From the NCBI GenBank assembly GCA_038125995.1, contig JAYPEX010000004.1, positions 93,634 through 157,633 on the forward strand: DNA of 64,000 nucleotides, written 5' to 3'. The stretch is from MAG-120531 sp038125995. Its GTDB lineage: Bacteria > Bacteroidota > Bacteroidia > Flavobacteriales > Flavobacteriaceae. The position numbers were made by a program, and so were the translations under genes. The notes beneath the pieces are model-generated. The model ran no database searches and had not been told where the DNA came from. It saw only the letters and a program-made list of their open reading frames with translations. Positions 1 through 9,022 of this stretch are shown here, piece by piece (the first letter of the stretch is position 1; every line of letters starts with the position of its first letter).

Positions 1-536
1 CTAAGGCGAAGACTCTAATTGATGATTTTGAGAAAAATATCACTTTAGCTATCGTTGATGAGGCGTGGAAAACACATTTAAGAAAGATGGATGAATTAAA
101 ACAATCGGTACAATTAGCTGTTCACGAACAAAAAGATCCCTTGTTGATTTACAAATTCGAAGCTTTTGAGCTATTTAAAACCATGGTTGAAATGCTCAAC
201 AAAGACATTATTTCATTCTTGTTTAAAGGTGAAATTCCGTCTGAAAACACACCTATTCAAGATGCGAGTAAAGTCAAAGCTAAAAAAAACCATGTAGAGC
301 TTTCTAAAGAAGAGATCCCCAACACAGATGAATTAGCTGCACAAAACAAAGCTGCTTCAGCATCAGCTTCTGGTGGTCCATCTAGGGTAGAAACCATTGT
401 AAGAGAGCATGCTAAAATTGGACGTAACGATCGTGTTGAAATCAAAAACGTCATAAGTGGAGAGGTTAAATCACTAAAGTATAAACAAGCTGAACCACTG
501 ATTGCCAAAGGAGAATGGGTGTTACTTTCAAAATAG
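1..536 (+). CDS. secA: Preprotein translocase subunit SecA, 3' part
   Basis: This is the C-terminal part of the ATPase motor that drives proteins through SecYEG; the 5' part lies outside the window. The visible frame opens at base 3 with the end of the helical scaffold domain (IVDEAWKTHLRKMD, then QSVQLAVHEQKDPL and FEAFELF), which is highly typical of SecA. A charged, Ala/Ser-rich linker follows. The tail keeps the GRND residues that usually precede the zinc-binding CPCGSGKKYK motif, but no Cys follows; instead there is a short segment ending GEWVLLSK. From memory, flavobacterial SecA proteins often have this altered tail, so it is probably not damage. Confidence in the family is very high. 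Confidence 0.97.
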   Translation, partial: KAKTLIDDFEKNITLAIVDEAWKTHLRKMDELKQSVQLAVHEQKDPLLIYKFEAFELFKTMVEMLNKDIISFLFKGEIPSENTPIQDASKVKAKKNHVELSKEEIPNTDELAAQNKAASASASGGPSRVETIVREHAKIGRNDRVEIKNVISGEVKSLKYKQAEPLIAKGEWVLLSK

Positions 537-587
537 GTTAATGCTCAACAATTTTTCGTAAATTCATTTTTTAAAATCAATTACGAT

Positions 588-2144
588 ATGAGAACCCTAT
601 TAAGCATTTTATTCTGTACTTTTTTAAGCTTTTCATTTGCTCAATCCACGAGTGGAGATGGTCCCTATTCACAACTAATCATCAGAGGTGTAACCCTTAT
701 CAATGGTAATGGAGCTCCTCCAAGAGGACCTATCGATATTGTTGTTGAAAATAATATCATCAAGGACATTAAAGTCGTTGGTTATCCCAAAGTTCCCATC
801 AATGAAAAAAGAAGACCGCAATTAAAAAAAGGTGGTAAAGAATTAGATGCTACTGGAATGTACTTGCTTCCTGGCTTTGTTGATGCACATGCACATATCG
901 GTGGAGTGTCTCAAGGTGCAGAGCCTGAATACGTGTTTAGACTGTGGATGGGACACGGAATAACCACCGTTAGAGAGCCAAGTGGAAGAGGGGTTCAGTT
1001 TACAGTTGATCTCAAAAATAAATCTGCTCAAAATTCAATTTTAGCTCCTAGAATCAAAGCCTATACTGGTTTTGGGGAGGGAAGCAAAACTCCCATTAGC
1101 ACTCCACAACAGGCCATTGAATGGGTTCAACAGAACAAAAAAAACGGAGCAGATGGCATTAAATTCTTTGGTTCTGAACCTGAAATCTTGGATGCTGCCA
1201 TTCGTGAAAATAAACGAATTGGACTTCGTTCTGCCTTTCACCACGCACAGATGGATGTCGCGCGATGGAATGTGCTTCACTCCGCTAGAGCAGGTTTAAA
1301 TTCAATGGAGCATTGGTACGGTTTACCAGAAGCACTATTTGATGATAAAACAGTTCAAAACTACCCTTCGAACTACAACTATCAAAACGAACAACACCGC
1401 TTTGAAGAAGCTGGGAAACTTTGGGAACAAGCAGCAGGGCCAGGCTCAAAAAAGTGGAATGATGTGATGGAGGAACTACTTTCTCTAGATTTTACATTAG
1501 ATCCTACTTTTAATATTTACGAAGCCAACAGAGATCTTCAACGAGCTCGAAGAGCAGAATGGCACGAGGAATACACCTTACCATCTCTGTGGAGATTCTA
1601 TCAACCCAGTATGATATCTCATGGTTCTTATTGGCATTATTGGGGAACTGAACAAGAAGTGGTTTGGAAACGCAATTACAGACTTTGGATGCAATTTGTA
1701 AATGAATACAAGAACAGAGGAGGACGTGTCACAGCTGGTTCAGATTCTGGATTTATATTTCAACTCTACGGCTTTGCATATATCAGAGAGCTAGAGCTTC
1801 TTAGAGAGGCTGGCTTCCACCCTCTTGAGGTAATTCAAGCAGCGACGCTTAACGGAGCGGAACTCCTCGGGATGAGCAATGAAATTGGATCGGTGACGAT
1901 CGGCAAGAAAGCTGACTTTGTTATTGTTGAGGAAAACCCTCTTGTCAATTTAAAAGTTCTTTATGGAACAGGCGCCATTAAATTAACAGAGGACAATGAA
2001 GTCGTTAGAGTTGGAGGTGTCAAATACACTGTAAAAGATGGCATCATTTATGATGCTAAAGGATTATTGGAAGAAGTAAAACAAATGGTGAAATCCAAAA
2101 AAGAAGAAGAAGGTTTTACTTTAAAACAACCCGGCATCAATTAA
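588..2144 (+). CDS. Secreted amidohydrolase (metal-dependent, imidazolonepropionase-like)
   Basis: A 518-residue member of the amidohydrolase superfamily (COG1228-like). An N-terminal signal peptide of about 19 residues ends SFAQ, so it acts in the periplasm or outside the cell. After a small beta domain the metal site begins with DAHAH (His101, His103). Further candidate ligands are Lys192 in GIKFFG, the His218-His219 pair, His242 in MEHWYG and the Asp of AGSDSG near residue 389. The C-terminal part has the usual NGAELLG and IGKKADFVIV segments. The substrate cannot be read from sequence; relatives include prolidase-like and cyclic-imide hydrolases. It is followed 3 bp later by msrA, so the two are probably cotranscribed. 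Confidence 0.9.
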   Translation: MRTLLSILFCTFLSFSFAQSTSGDGPYSQLIIRGVTLINGNGAPPRGPIDIVVENNIIKDIKVVGYPKVPINEKRRPQLKKGGKELDATGMYLLPGFVDAHAHIGGVSQGAEPEYVFRLWMGHGITTVREPSGRGVQFTVDLKNKSAQNSILAPRIKAYTGFGEGSKTPISTPQQAIEWVQQNKKNGADGIKFFGSEPEILDAAIRENKRIGLRSAFHHAQMDVARWNVLHSARAGLNSMEHWYGLPEALFDDKTVQNYPSNYNYQNEQHRFEEAGKLWEQAAGPGSKKWNDVMEELLSLDFTLDPTFNIYEANRDLQRARRAEWHEEYTLPSLWRFYQPSMISHGSYWHYWGTEQEVVWKRNYRLWMQFVNEYKNRGGRVTAGSDSGFIFQLYGFAYIRELELLREAGFHPLEVIQAATLNGAELLGMSNEIGSVTIGKKADFVIVEENPLVNLKVLYGTGAIKLTEDNEVVRVGGVKYTVKDGIIYDAKGLLEEVKQMVKSKKEEEGFTLKQPGIN

Positions 2145-2147
2145 AAG

Positions 2148-2795
2148 ATGAAATTACATAATCTAAAAGCAGGACTTTTACTAGTACTTTTTATCAGTTC
2201 AAGTTTACTGTGGTCTAAATCGAAATCAAAAATAGATATGGAAAATCAAAAAGATGCTGTAGCGTACTTTTCAGGTGGATGTTTTTGGTGTGTTGAAGCT
2301 GTATATGAAAATGTAAAAGGAGTTAGCGAAGCGATATCTGGATATGCAGGAGGAACAACATTAAACCCAACCTATGAAAAAGTTGGTTATGGTAAAACTG
2401 ACCATGCAGAAACTGTTGAAGTACACTACGACCCTAATGTGATTTCATTTGCGGAACTAGTGGAAGTGTTTTTTGGATCTCACGATCCTACCACCCTCAA
2501 TAGACAAGGTCCAGATACTGGAACTCAATACCGCTCTATCGCATTTTACAGTAATGAAGACGAGAAAAAAATTATTGAAGATTATATTTATAAACTCATT
2601 AAAGAGGGAATTTACGACAGACCAATTGTCACTGAAGTTCAACCCATAGGAATCTTTTACAAGGCAGAAGATTACCATCAAAATTACGAATCTAACAATC
2701 CTTTTAGTCCTTACATCATCAATGTTTCCAAGCCTCGGTTCAATCGATTTAAGCAAAATTATTCGAAATATTTAAAGGACGACCACCGTGAATAA
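2148..2795 (+). CDS. msrA: Exported peptide methionine sulfoxide reductase MsrA
   Basis: Reduces the S-epimer of methionine sulfoxide in proteins. The catalytic GCFWC motif is at residues 44-48 (nucleophile Cys45, Cys48 beside it), followed by typical MsrA segments (GYAGG, YEKVGYGKTDHAE, FFGSHDPTTLNRQGPDTGTQYRS, KAEDYHQNY). A hydrophobic N-terminus of about 22 residues before SKSKSK indicates export or membrane anchoring, so it probably repairs envelope proteins. There is no MsrB domain. Its last 8 bp overlap the next gene, which starts with GTG, suggesting translational coupling. Confidence 0.96.
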   Translation: MKLHNLKAGLLLVLFISSSLLWSKSKSKIDMENQKDAVAYFSGGCFWCVEAVYENVKGVSEAISGYAGGTTLNPTYEKVGYGKTDHAETVEVHYDPNVISFAELVEVFFGSHDPTTLNRQGPDTGTQYRSIAFYSNEDEKKIIEDYIYKLIKEGIYDRPIVTEVQPIGIFYKAEDYHQNYESNNPFSPYIINVSKPRFNRFKQNYSKYLKDDHRE

Positions 2796-3519
2796 AGGAA
2801 TTATTCTGTTAGTATTACTGAGTTCATTTGCAGTTTTTGCTCAAAAAGTTGACCATCATATTTTAAATATCAAGCAAACTAATGAAGAATTTATAGTTGA
2901 CGGAAAAGCTACTGAAAGCTTTTGGAGTGAGTCCTCTTGGTTAGCATTAGATCAACGATGGATTGGAGCTCCTTACAGTTCAGAAGATTTTTCAGGAAGG
3001 TACAAATTGCGATGGAATACCAATGGTCTATACCTACTTGTAGAAATAGTAGATGATGTATTATACGATCAACATAAAGACCCTTTAAAACTTTGGTGGG
3101 ATGACGACTGTGTTGAAGTATTTGTCGATAGTGACAACTCTGGTGGAGAACATCAATACAATCACAATGCCTTTGCCTATCACGTTGCCTATGACGGTAA
3201 CGTCATCGATATTGCTCCAGATAAAGAACCTCGGTATTACAACAATCATATAAGCTCAGCCCACACGAAGAGTGAAAACATCTATACATGGGAATTATTT
3301 GTGAAACTTTACGACGATTCATTTGTAGATGGACAAAAAGCCTCACCACTTCAATTAGAAGCAACTACTAAAGTAGGATTCGCTTTAGCGTATTGTGACA
3401 ATGATGGCAGTAAAGAACGGGAAAATTTTATTGGTTCCGTCATTGTTCAAGGTGAAGACAAGAACCAAGGTTGGATCAATGCTAGTATTTTTAGTACACT
3501 TCAACTCATTAAAGAATAA
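2788..3519 (+). CDS. Secreted CBM9-like sugar-binding protein
   Basis: A 243-residue exported protein with a signal peptide ending VFAQ. The body resembles the carbohydrate-binding module 9 / DOMON-like beta-sandwich: VDGKATESFW near the start, GRYKLRWNTNGLYLLVEIVDD, then WWDDDCVEVFVDSDN and a late ALAYCDNDG segment. Such proteins bind sugars or fold as enzyme-associated domains; no catalytic motif is visible. The start codon is GTG at 2788, inside the end of msrA, and the signal peptide supports it. The gene abuts galM with no gap, which suggests a link to sugar metabolism. Function beyond binding is inference. Confidence 0.82.
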   Translation: MNKGIILLVLLSSFAVFAQKVDHHILNIKQTNEEFIVDGKATESFWSESSWLALDQRWIGAPYSSEDFSGRYKLRWNTNGLYLLVEIVDDVLYDQHKDPLKLWWDDDCVEVFVDSDNSGGEHQYNHNAFAYHVAYDGNVIDIAPDKEPRYYNNHISSAHTKSENIYTWELFVKLYDDSFVDGQKASPLQLEATTKVGFALAYCDNDGSKERENFIGSVIVQGEDKNQGWINASIFSTLQLIKE

Positions 3520-4413
3520 ATGAAGGAATATAATTTAGAGAATGAATATCTATCACTAACAGTTATTGACTTTGGTGCAAGAATTCACAAACTATCTTAT
3601 AAGGATTCTGTAGGAACACAGGAAGTTGTTCACAGTTTAGAACACCATCAAGACCACCTAGATGATGATACCAGCCTCAACGCTGTTGTAGGACGTTTTG
3701 CCGGACGTATTTGTTCAAATTCTATAACTCTTGAAAACATAGAATATCCTATTCAAACCACTAAGGGTGTCCATCTTCACGGTGGTATAGGCTTCTCAAA
3801 AAGGGTCTGGAAACTTCGATCTATAACAAGCGGTACTACTCCTTCCATCTCATTATCATATTTAAGTAAACACCTTGAGGATGGTTATCCTGGGAATTTA
3901 AATGTCAGTGTCACCTATACCCTGGTCGAAAAATCGCTTGAAGTAAAGTTAGAGGCTCAATCTGACACCACTACTCTTGTAAATCTCACCCATCATGCTT
4001 ATTTCAAATTAGATAATTCCAATAAATTGGAGCATCTTGAATTCACAATACCAGCTCCTTATTTCATAGAAACCAATAAAAATCTATGCCCTACAGGTAA
4101 TTTAATAAGTGTCGAGGGACATCCTTTTGATTTTAATAAGCCCAAAAGACTTGAATCAATACTACTAGACACATCATTTGTGATTGATCAATCAAAGAAC
4201 ATTGAGGTGTATTCTTCAAAAACTAAAATGAGAATTAAAGCGACCACAAATCAACCTACTGCTGTTATCTATACTCCAGAGAATTGTGTTGGGTTTTGTA
4301 TCGAAACACAGAACTTTACGGATAGTCCTAACCACGAGGGATTTACATCTGCAATACTCAAAAAAGGAGAACAATACAGCAATTTAACGCGATATGAATT
4401 TAGCAGAGAATAA
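3520..4413 (+). CDS. galM: Aldose 1-epimerase (galactose mutarotase)
   Basis: Interconverts alpha and beta anomers of aldoses. Family landmarks in its 297 residues are NAVVGRFAGRI (54-64), HLHGG (85-89), NLTHHAYFKL (155-164, His159 the likely catalytic acid) and CIETQNF (Glu262 the likely base). There is no signal peptide, so it is cytoplasmic. The start codon directly follows the stop of the CBM9-like gene. Its last 30 bp overlap the 3' end of the PAP2 gene on the other strand. Confidence 0.93.
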   Translation: MKEYNLENEYLSLTVIDFGARIHKLSYKDSVGTQEVVHSLEHHQDHLDDDTSLNAVVGRFAGRICSNSITLENIEYPIQTTKGVHLHGGIGFSKRVWKLRSITSGTTPSISLSYLSKHLEDGYPGNLNVSVTYTLVEKSLEVKLEAQSDTTTLVNLTHHAYFKLDNSNKLEHLEFTIPAPYFIETNKNLCPTGNLISVEGHPFDFNKPKRLESILLDTSFVIDQSKNIEVYSSKTKMRIKATTNQPTAVIYTPENCVGFCIETQNFTDSPNHEGFTSAILKKGEQYSNLTRYEFSRE

Positions 4414-4956
4414 TCGATCGTATATCTTGTAAAACACATAGGCAAAGAAGATTCCAACAAGACTGCCTACAAATACGTCTAATGGAAAATGGACTCCGAT
4501 CATGATACGACTAAAAGCCACTAAAAATGCCCAAACAAGTAATAAATAAATCCATTTTTTGGTTTTGGATTTAAGTATCAAAAACAAAAATCCAAATACT
4601 GCAATATTATTAGCAGCATGAGCTGAGAAGAAACTGTAAAAACCTCCACAATAGGATTTGAGTAATCGCATCTGAGGAATGAGTTCATCCTGATGACATG
4701 GTCTTAAACGCTTTGTACCGTATTTTAAAAAGTTAGAGAGTTGGTCGGCACATACGATTAACAATACTACAAATCCGAGTGCGTATAAGGTAAAATTCAA
4801 ACCAATCTTTTTGTAGAGCACAAAGATTAATAACAAGTAAATAGGGATTGCCATTTTTGTATTCGACAAAAACAACCAAAACCAATCCAATGCTTCAATT
4901 CCTGAATTATTGATCAGTAAAAAAAGTGATTTATCGAATTCTAAAAGCCTATGCAT
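4384..4956 (-). CDS. PAP2-family membrane phosphatase
   Basis: An integral membrane phosphatase of the PAP2 superfamily, 190 residues with about five hydrophobic segments. The three catalytic motifs are present: KX6RP (Lys78-Pro86), a variant of PSGH as FSAH (residues 110-113) and SRX5HX3D (Ser149 to Asp160). Likely substrates are phosphatidic acid, undecaprenyl pyrophosphate or a related lipid phosphate; sequence alone cannot decide. It starts 1 bp after the 75-residue upstream gene, and both follow a MATE exporter on the same strand. Its 3' end overlaps galM by 30 bp. Confidence 0.92.
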   Translation of the reverse strand: MHRLLEFDKSLFLLINNSGIEALDWFWLFLSNTKMAIPIYLLLIFVLYKKIGLNFTLYALGFVVLLIVCADQLSNFLKYGTKRLRPCHQDELIPQMRLLKSYCGGFYSFFSAHAANNIAVFGFLFLILKSKTKKWIYLLLVWAFLVAFSRIMIGVHFPLDVFVGSLVGIFFAYVFYKIYDRLFSAKFISR

Positions 4957-4957
4957 C

Positions 4958-5185
4958 TCAGTCTTGATATCTTGAAACCTCTCGATCGTAAAAAACCGAA
5001 GCTTCTTCGATCATTCGAACCGTTTCAGCTTCTAACTCTTCTTCATCCTCTTTTGAAAACTCTTCAAACCACTGAATTTCATCATCTTGAAGATTGATTA
5101 TGAATCTAGGAAATTCAGTGTGAATCACAAAAATTGCCTCTGGATAATCAGTGTTATCACCTAATATAAATTTTGGAAACTCCAT
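4958..5185 (-). CDS. Small acidic protein of unknown function (75 aa)
   Basis: Unrecognised by domain, though similar short proteins seem common in flavobacteria. The first half is beta-like (PKFILGD, EAIFVIHTEFPRFIINLQ). The second half is strongly acidic and helical (EEFSKEDEEELEAETVRMIEEA) and the protein ends YDREVSRYQD. No signal peptide or membrane segment. It lies 12 bp after the MATE gene and 1 bp before the PAP2 gene, so the three look like one operon. Its function is unknown. Confidence 0.75.
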   Translation of the reverse strand: MEFPKFILGDNTDYPEAIFVIHTEFPRFIINLQDDEIQWFEEFSKEDEEELEAETVRMIEEASVFYDREVSRYQD

Positions 5186-5197
5186 TAAAGAACTTTA

Positions 5198-6577
5198 TTA
5201 CGAATTGCTTAAAAGCAATTTCTTGGTTAAATAATTAAATCTAAGATACAATAATAATGCTGATGAGCTCAATCCAGCTAAGAGTCCTATCCATATTCCA
5301 TTACTTTTTAAATCGGTGTGTAATCCCAAATAAAAACTAATTGGAAATCCGATTACCCAATAGGAAATAAATATTAAGAGTGTAGGAATATTTACGTCTT
5401 GCAAGCCCCTCAATGCACCTAAAACCACCACTTGTAGTCCATCTGAAATTTGAAAGAAGGCCGCAATCAATAAAAGTTCAGCTCCTAGTTTAATCACCTC
5501 CATATTGTCCAATTGATTGATAATGTCATTGGTATCCAAATAAATGGTTGGAAGAATTTCTCTACCGACTAAAAAGAATAGTGCAAAAGCAACTTCAAAA
5601 ATTAGGGTCAGTAAGAAAACCGATTGAGCAATTCTTCGAAGGTTGAAGTAATCTTTGATTCCCTTTTGATTCCCAACTCGTATCATTGCAACGACTCCCA
5701 GTCCCATCCCAACCATATAGGTCATTGAAGAGAGATTAAGTGCAATTTGGTTTGCTGCTTGAGCATTTTTTCCTAATACTCCGCTAAGCCAAATTGCAGT
5801 GGTAAAAACAGCAACTTCAAAAAAGAATTGCAAAGCAGATGGAAAACCTAACTTTAAGATATGCTTTAGCTTACTTATTTCTAAAAGTTTAAAATTAAAG
5901 TTGGTGACATAATCGTGAAACTTCTTTCTAGAACGAAGTTGATACCATATAATCACTACCATCACAAAACGAGAAATTAAGGTTCCAATAGCAGCACCGA
6001 CAATTCCAAGTTTTGGAAACCCAAAACTTCCAAAAATAAGTAAGTAATTGATTGTTATATTGACCACATTGGCTACAATAGTGGCATACATAGGATATTG
6101 AGTATGTGAAAGACCTTCAGAAAATTGCTTAAATGCCTGAAAAACAACTAAAGGAATTAAAGAGAAAGCCACTACATCTAAATATGGTAGCGCTAGTTCG
6201 ACCACTTCCTTGGGTTGATTCATATGATGCATCAGTGGTTTCATTAGTAACATCATTCCAAAAAGTGCAAAACCTAACACTGTGCATAGCACTAAACCGT
6301 GCTTAAGAGCCGACCTCCCAGCCTTGACATCATTTGCTCCATCAGACTCAGCAACCAAGGGTGTTATTGCAGTCGAAAATCCGATACCCAAAGACATGGC
6401 GATAAAGACAAAACTATTTCCGAGGGACACTGCAGCGAGTTCAGCAGTACCCAATTGACCCACCATGATATTATCTGCAAATGCCACAAAAGTATGGCCT
6501 AGTAATCCCATGATAACAGGTCCTGACAGTTTTAAGTTCTTCTTAAATTCTCTGGTATAATCGTTGAGTTTCATCAT
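5198..6577 (-). CDS. MATE-family multidrug/sodium antiporter (NorM-like)
   Basis: A 459-residue polytopic membrane protein with about twelve hydrophobic helices and the typical MATE opening (LSGPVIMGLLGHTFVAFADNI) and VGQLGTAELAAVSLGNS segment. The second half repeats the fold (AANQIALNLSSMTYMVGMGLG). It should export cationic drugs or metabolites in exchange for Na+ or H+. Two adjacent ATGs (6577 and 6574) are possible starts. It is the first gene of a probable operon with the 75-residue protein and the PAP2 phosphatase. Confidence 0.95.
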   Translation of the reverse strand: MMKLNDYTREFKKNLKLSGPVIMGLLGHTFVAFADNIMVGQLGTAELAAVSLGNSFVFIAMSLGIGFSTAITPLVAESDGANDVKAGRSALKHGLVLCTVLGFALFGMMLLMKPLMHHMNQPKEVVELALPYLDVVAFSLIPLVVFQAFKQFSEGLSHTQYPMYATIVANVVNITINYLLIFGSFGFPKLGIVGAAIGTLISRFVMVVIIWYQLRSRKKFHDYVTNFNFKLLEISKLKHILKLGFPSALQFFFEVAVFTTAIWLSGVLGKNAQAANQIALNLSSMTYMVGMGLGVVAMIRVGNQKGIKDYFNLRRIAQSVFLLTLIFEVAFALFFLVGREILPTIYLDTNDIINQLDNMEVIKLGAELLLIAAFFQISDGLQVVVLGALRGLQDVNIPTLLIFISYWVIGFPISFYLGLHTDLKSNGIWIGLLAGLSSSALLLYLRFNYLTKKLLLSNS

Positions 6578-6620
6578 AAGTTGGGCTAAGATAGGTTATT
6601 CTTTAATGCTGCTTTATAAT

Positions 6621-7397
6621 TTATTCCTTAGCCTTTGCTGCATCCCAATAATGATTCATCTCTTTGAGATTCATCTCTTTGAGGTTTTTATGATCTGATT
6701 TAATTTGTTGCTCCATTGTCATAAAACGATTGATAAACTTTACATTGGTTCGTTCTAGAGCATTTTCAGGATTAATTTTAAGATAGCGTGCGTAGTTAAT
6801 CAATGAAAAAATCAAGTCTCCAAATTCCTGCTCCATCTTAGAGGGATCTTTGCTATGAACCTCAGTTTCAAACTCCGCTAATTCCTCTTTTACTTTCTCC
6901 CAAACCTGATCTGTGTGATCCCAATCAAAACCCACACCAGCAACTTTATCCTGAATTCTATTGGCCTTTACCATAGCAGGTAAGCCACTTGGAACTCCTT
7001 CAAGGACACTTTTCTTTCCTTCTTTTAATTTGAGCTGTTCCCAATTTTGTTTGACTTCTTCTTCATCAGCCACTTTGACATCACCGTAAATATGTGGATG
7101 TCTGTAAATGAGTTTTTCACAGATTTGATCACACACATCTGCTATATCAAAGTCTTTAGATTCAGAACCAATTTTAGCATAAAACACCAAATGCAATAAA
7201 AGATCTCCCAATTCCTTTTTAACTTCTACCATATCGTTATTGAGGATAGCTTCTCCAAGTTCATAGGTTTCTTCAATGGTCAAATGGCGTAGTGACTCCA
7301 TTGTTTGCTTACGGTCCCAAGGACATTGTTCCCTCAAATCATCCATGATATCGAGAAGTCTACCAAAGGCTTCTAATTTTTTTGCTTTCGAATTCAT
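6621..7397 (-). CDS. mazG: Nucleoside triphosphate pyrophosphohydrolase MazG
   Basis: Hydrolyses (d)NTPs to monophosphates and clears abnormal nucleotides. The 258 residues hold two MazG domains. The first has CPWDRKQT, EETYELGEAI and KKELGDLLLHLVF; the second has KEELAEFE and EQEFGDLIFSLINYARYL. These supply the acidic Mg-binding helices. Near the C-terminus a perfect 15-bp tandem duplication gives NLKEM-NLKEM just before the usual HYWDAAK end. A TAnnTTTG box lies 24 bp upstream of the ATG. Confidence 0.96.
   Translation of the reverse strand: MNSKAKKLEAFGRLLDIMDDLREQCPWDRKQTMESLRHLTIEETYELGEAILNNDMVEVKKELGDLLLHLVFYAKIGSESKDFDIADVCDQICEKLIYRHPHIYGDVKVADEEEVKQNWEQLKLKEGKKSVLEGVPSGLPAMVKANRIQDKVAGVGFDWDHTDQVWEKVKEELAEFETEVHSKDPSKMEQEFGDLIFSLINYARYLKINPENALERTNVKFINRFMTMEQQIKSDHKNLKEMNLKEMNHYWDAAKAKE
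6654..6683. repeat. 15-bp perfect tandem duplication inside mazG
   Basis: The unit attcatctctttgag occurs twice back to back (6654-6668 and 6669-6683). It keeps the frame and duplicates five residues near the MazG C-terminus. Confidence 0.95.
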
Positions 7398-7420
7398 TCC
7401 AACTAAAATTTGTTACAAAA

Positions 7421-7428
7421 CAAAAGTA
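7421..7428 (-). promoter_or_regulatory. Promoter -7 box for mazG
   Basis: TACTTTTG on the minus strand matches the Bacteroidota -7 consensus TAnnTTTG, 24 bp before the mazG ATG. No clear TTG lies at the -33 position. Confidence 0.55.
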
Positions 7429-7485
7429 TTTAAAATTGAAATATATTATTCTTATTTTTAAGGTTCATTAATAAACCAACTCAAT

Positions 7486-9021
7486 ATGAAAACCCTCTAT
7501 TTACTATGTCTTGTAAGCTTCCTAAGTTTAATTTCTTGCAAGCAAGAACAACCCATTGAAATCAGCTACAGTCTTACAGACACTGCTGTAATTCCAAAAC
7601 CAGTTGAAATCAATCCTACTCATAAAGCTTTTGGATTGAACTCAGAGACTACAATAAGTTATCAAGGTGCTGATTTAAAAACTCAAGCTGAGTTATTACA
7701 AGGAGCATTAAAAGATGCTTTTGGATTCAACCTTACGGTAACGGATCAAAAAGATTCTTCAAACTCAATCAATTTAGCTGTTGGGATTGAAGATACAAAC
7801 TTAGAAGCCTATCGAATTGACATTAATCCTTCTCTGATTGAACTTAAAGGAGCAGGTGTTGCAGGAGTATCTCGAGGTATTCAAACCATCAGACAATTAG
7901 TATCCGAAGAATTAGTACCAGGGAGAGAAAATACTAGAGTAATTCCAACAGGTACCATCTCTGATAAGCCAGCAATGGCATACAGAGGAGCCATGCTCGA
8001 TGTGGCAAGACACTTCTTTTCAGTTGATGAAGTAAAACGTTATATCGATCAATTAGCATATTATAAAATCAACAAATTTCATATGCACCTTACCGATGAT
8101 CAGGGTTGGAGAATTGAAGTTAAATCTTGGCCTAAATTAACAACAGTCGGAGGATCAACTGAAGTTGGAGGTGAATCAGGTGGATTTTATACTCAAGAAG
8201 AATTCAAAGATCTCGTAGCTTATGCTGCAGATCGTCACATTGAAATTATTCCAGAAGTAGATATGCCGGGACACACCAATGCAGCATCAGTAGCGTACCC
8301 AGAGCTCAATGGAAATGGAAAAAATCCAGAGCTATACGAAGGAATGGAAGTTGGATTTAGCACCTTTGATACGCATAGCGAGAAGGTCTATCAATTCATC
8401 GATGATGTAGTTGGTGAAATCGCCGCTATTAGCCCTAGTCCTTATTTTCACTTAGGTGGTGATGAAAGTCACGCTACCAAAAAAGAAGATTTCATATATT
8501 TCATCAACCGAGTGAGTAACATTGTAAATAAACACAACAAAAAAGTAATGGGATGGGATGAAATCGCTCATGCTGATGTACCAAGTCCTGCTGTTGCTCA
8601 GTACTGGGCTTCAAATGAAAATGCTTCATTGGCTGCAGAGAAAGGCTTAAAAGTACTTTTATCGCCAGCAAAAAAAATCTATTTAGATATGCAATACGAC
8701 TCACTATCACCTTATGGACTCCATTGGGCAGCCTATGTCCCTGTTAAAGATGCTTATGAATGGGATCCCTACTCCTATGCAAGTATCGACGAATCAGCCA
8801 TTTTTGGGATGGAAGCACCGCTTTGGTCTGAAACTATTTTTGATTCTCAATCATTAGAATATTTAGCTTTTCCAAGAGTTTTAGCAGTTGCTGAACTCGC
8901 TTGGATGCCAAAAGGAACTACGACTTGGAATGACTTTAAAAAACGTCTAGGAGCTCAATCGCATTATTTTAAACGCGAAAAGATCAATTATTACGCTTCA
9001 CCAGATATTGATTGGAAGTAA
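7486..9021 (+). CDS. Beta-N-acetylhexosaminidase lipoprotein (GH20)
   Basis: Releases terminal N-acetylglucosamine or N-acetylgalactosamine from glycans or chitin oligomers. It is a lipoprotein (lipobox LISC, Cys18), so it sits in the envelope or on the cell surface. An N-terminal GH20b-like alpha/beta domain covers about 35-160. The catalytic barrel follows with AYRGAMLDVARHFF (165-178), HLTDDQGWR (201-209), IPEVDMPGH (255-263) and the catalytic Asp326-Glu327 pair in HLGGDESH. An ALWSET-like segment appears late as APLWSETIF. A strong intrinsic terminator begins 13 bp after the stop. Confidence 0.96.
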   Translation: MKTLYLLCLVSFLSLISCKQEQPIEISYSLTDTAVIPKPVEINPTHKAFGLNSETTISYQGADLKTQAELLQGALKDAFGFNLTVTDQKDSSNSINLAVGIEDTNLEAYRIDINPSLIELKGAGVAGVSRGIQTIRQLVSEELVPGRENTRVIPTGTISDKPAMAYRGAMLDVARHFFSVDEVKRYIDQLAYYKINKFHMHLTDDQGWRIEVKSWPKLTTVGGSTEVGGESGGFYTQEEFKDLVAYAADRHIEIIPEVDMPGHTNAASVAYPELNGNGKNPELYEGMEVGFSTFDTHSEKVYQFIDDVVGEIAAISPSPYFHLGGDESHATKKEDFIYFINRVSNIVNKHNKKVMGWDEIAHADVPSPAVAQYWASNENASLAAEKGLKVLLSPAKKIYLDMQYDSLSPYGLHWAAYVPVKDAYEWDPYSYASIDESAIFGMEAPLWSETIFDSQSLEYLAFPRVLAVAELAWMPKGTTTWNDFKKRLGAQSHYFKREKINYYASPDIDWK

Positions 9022-9022
9022 C

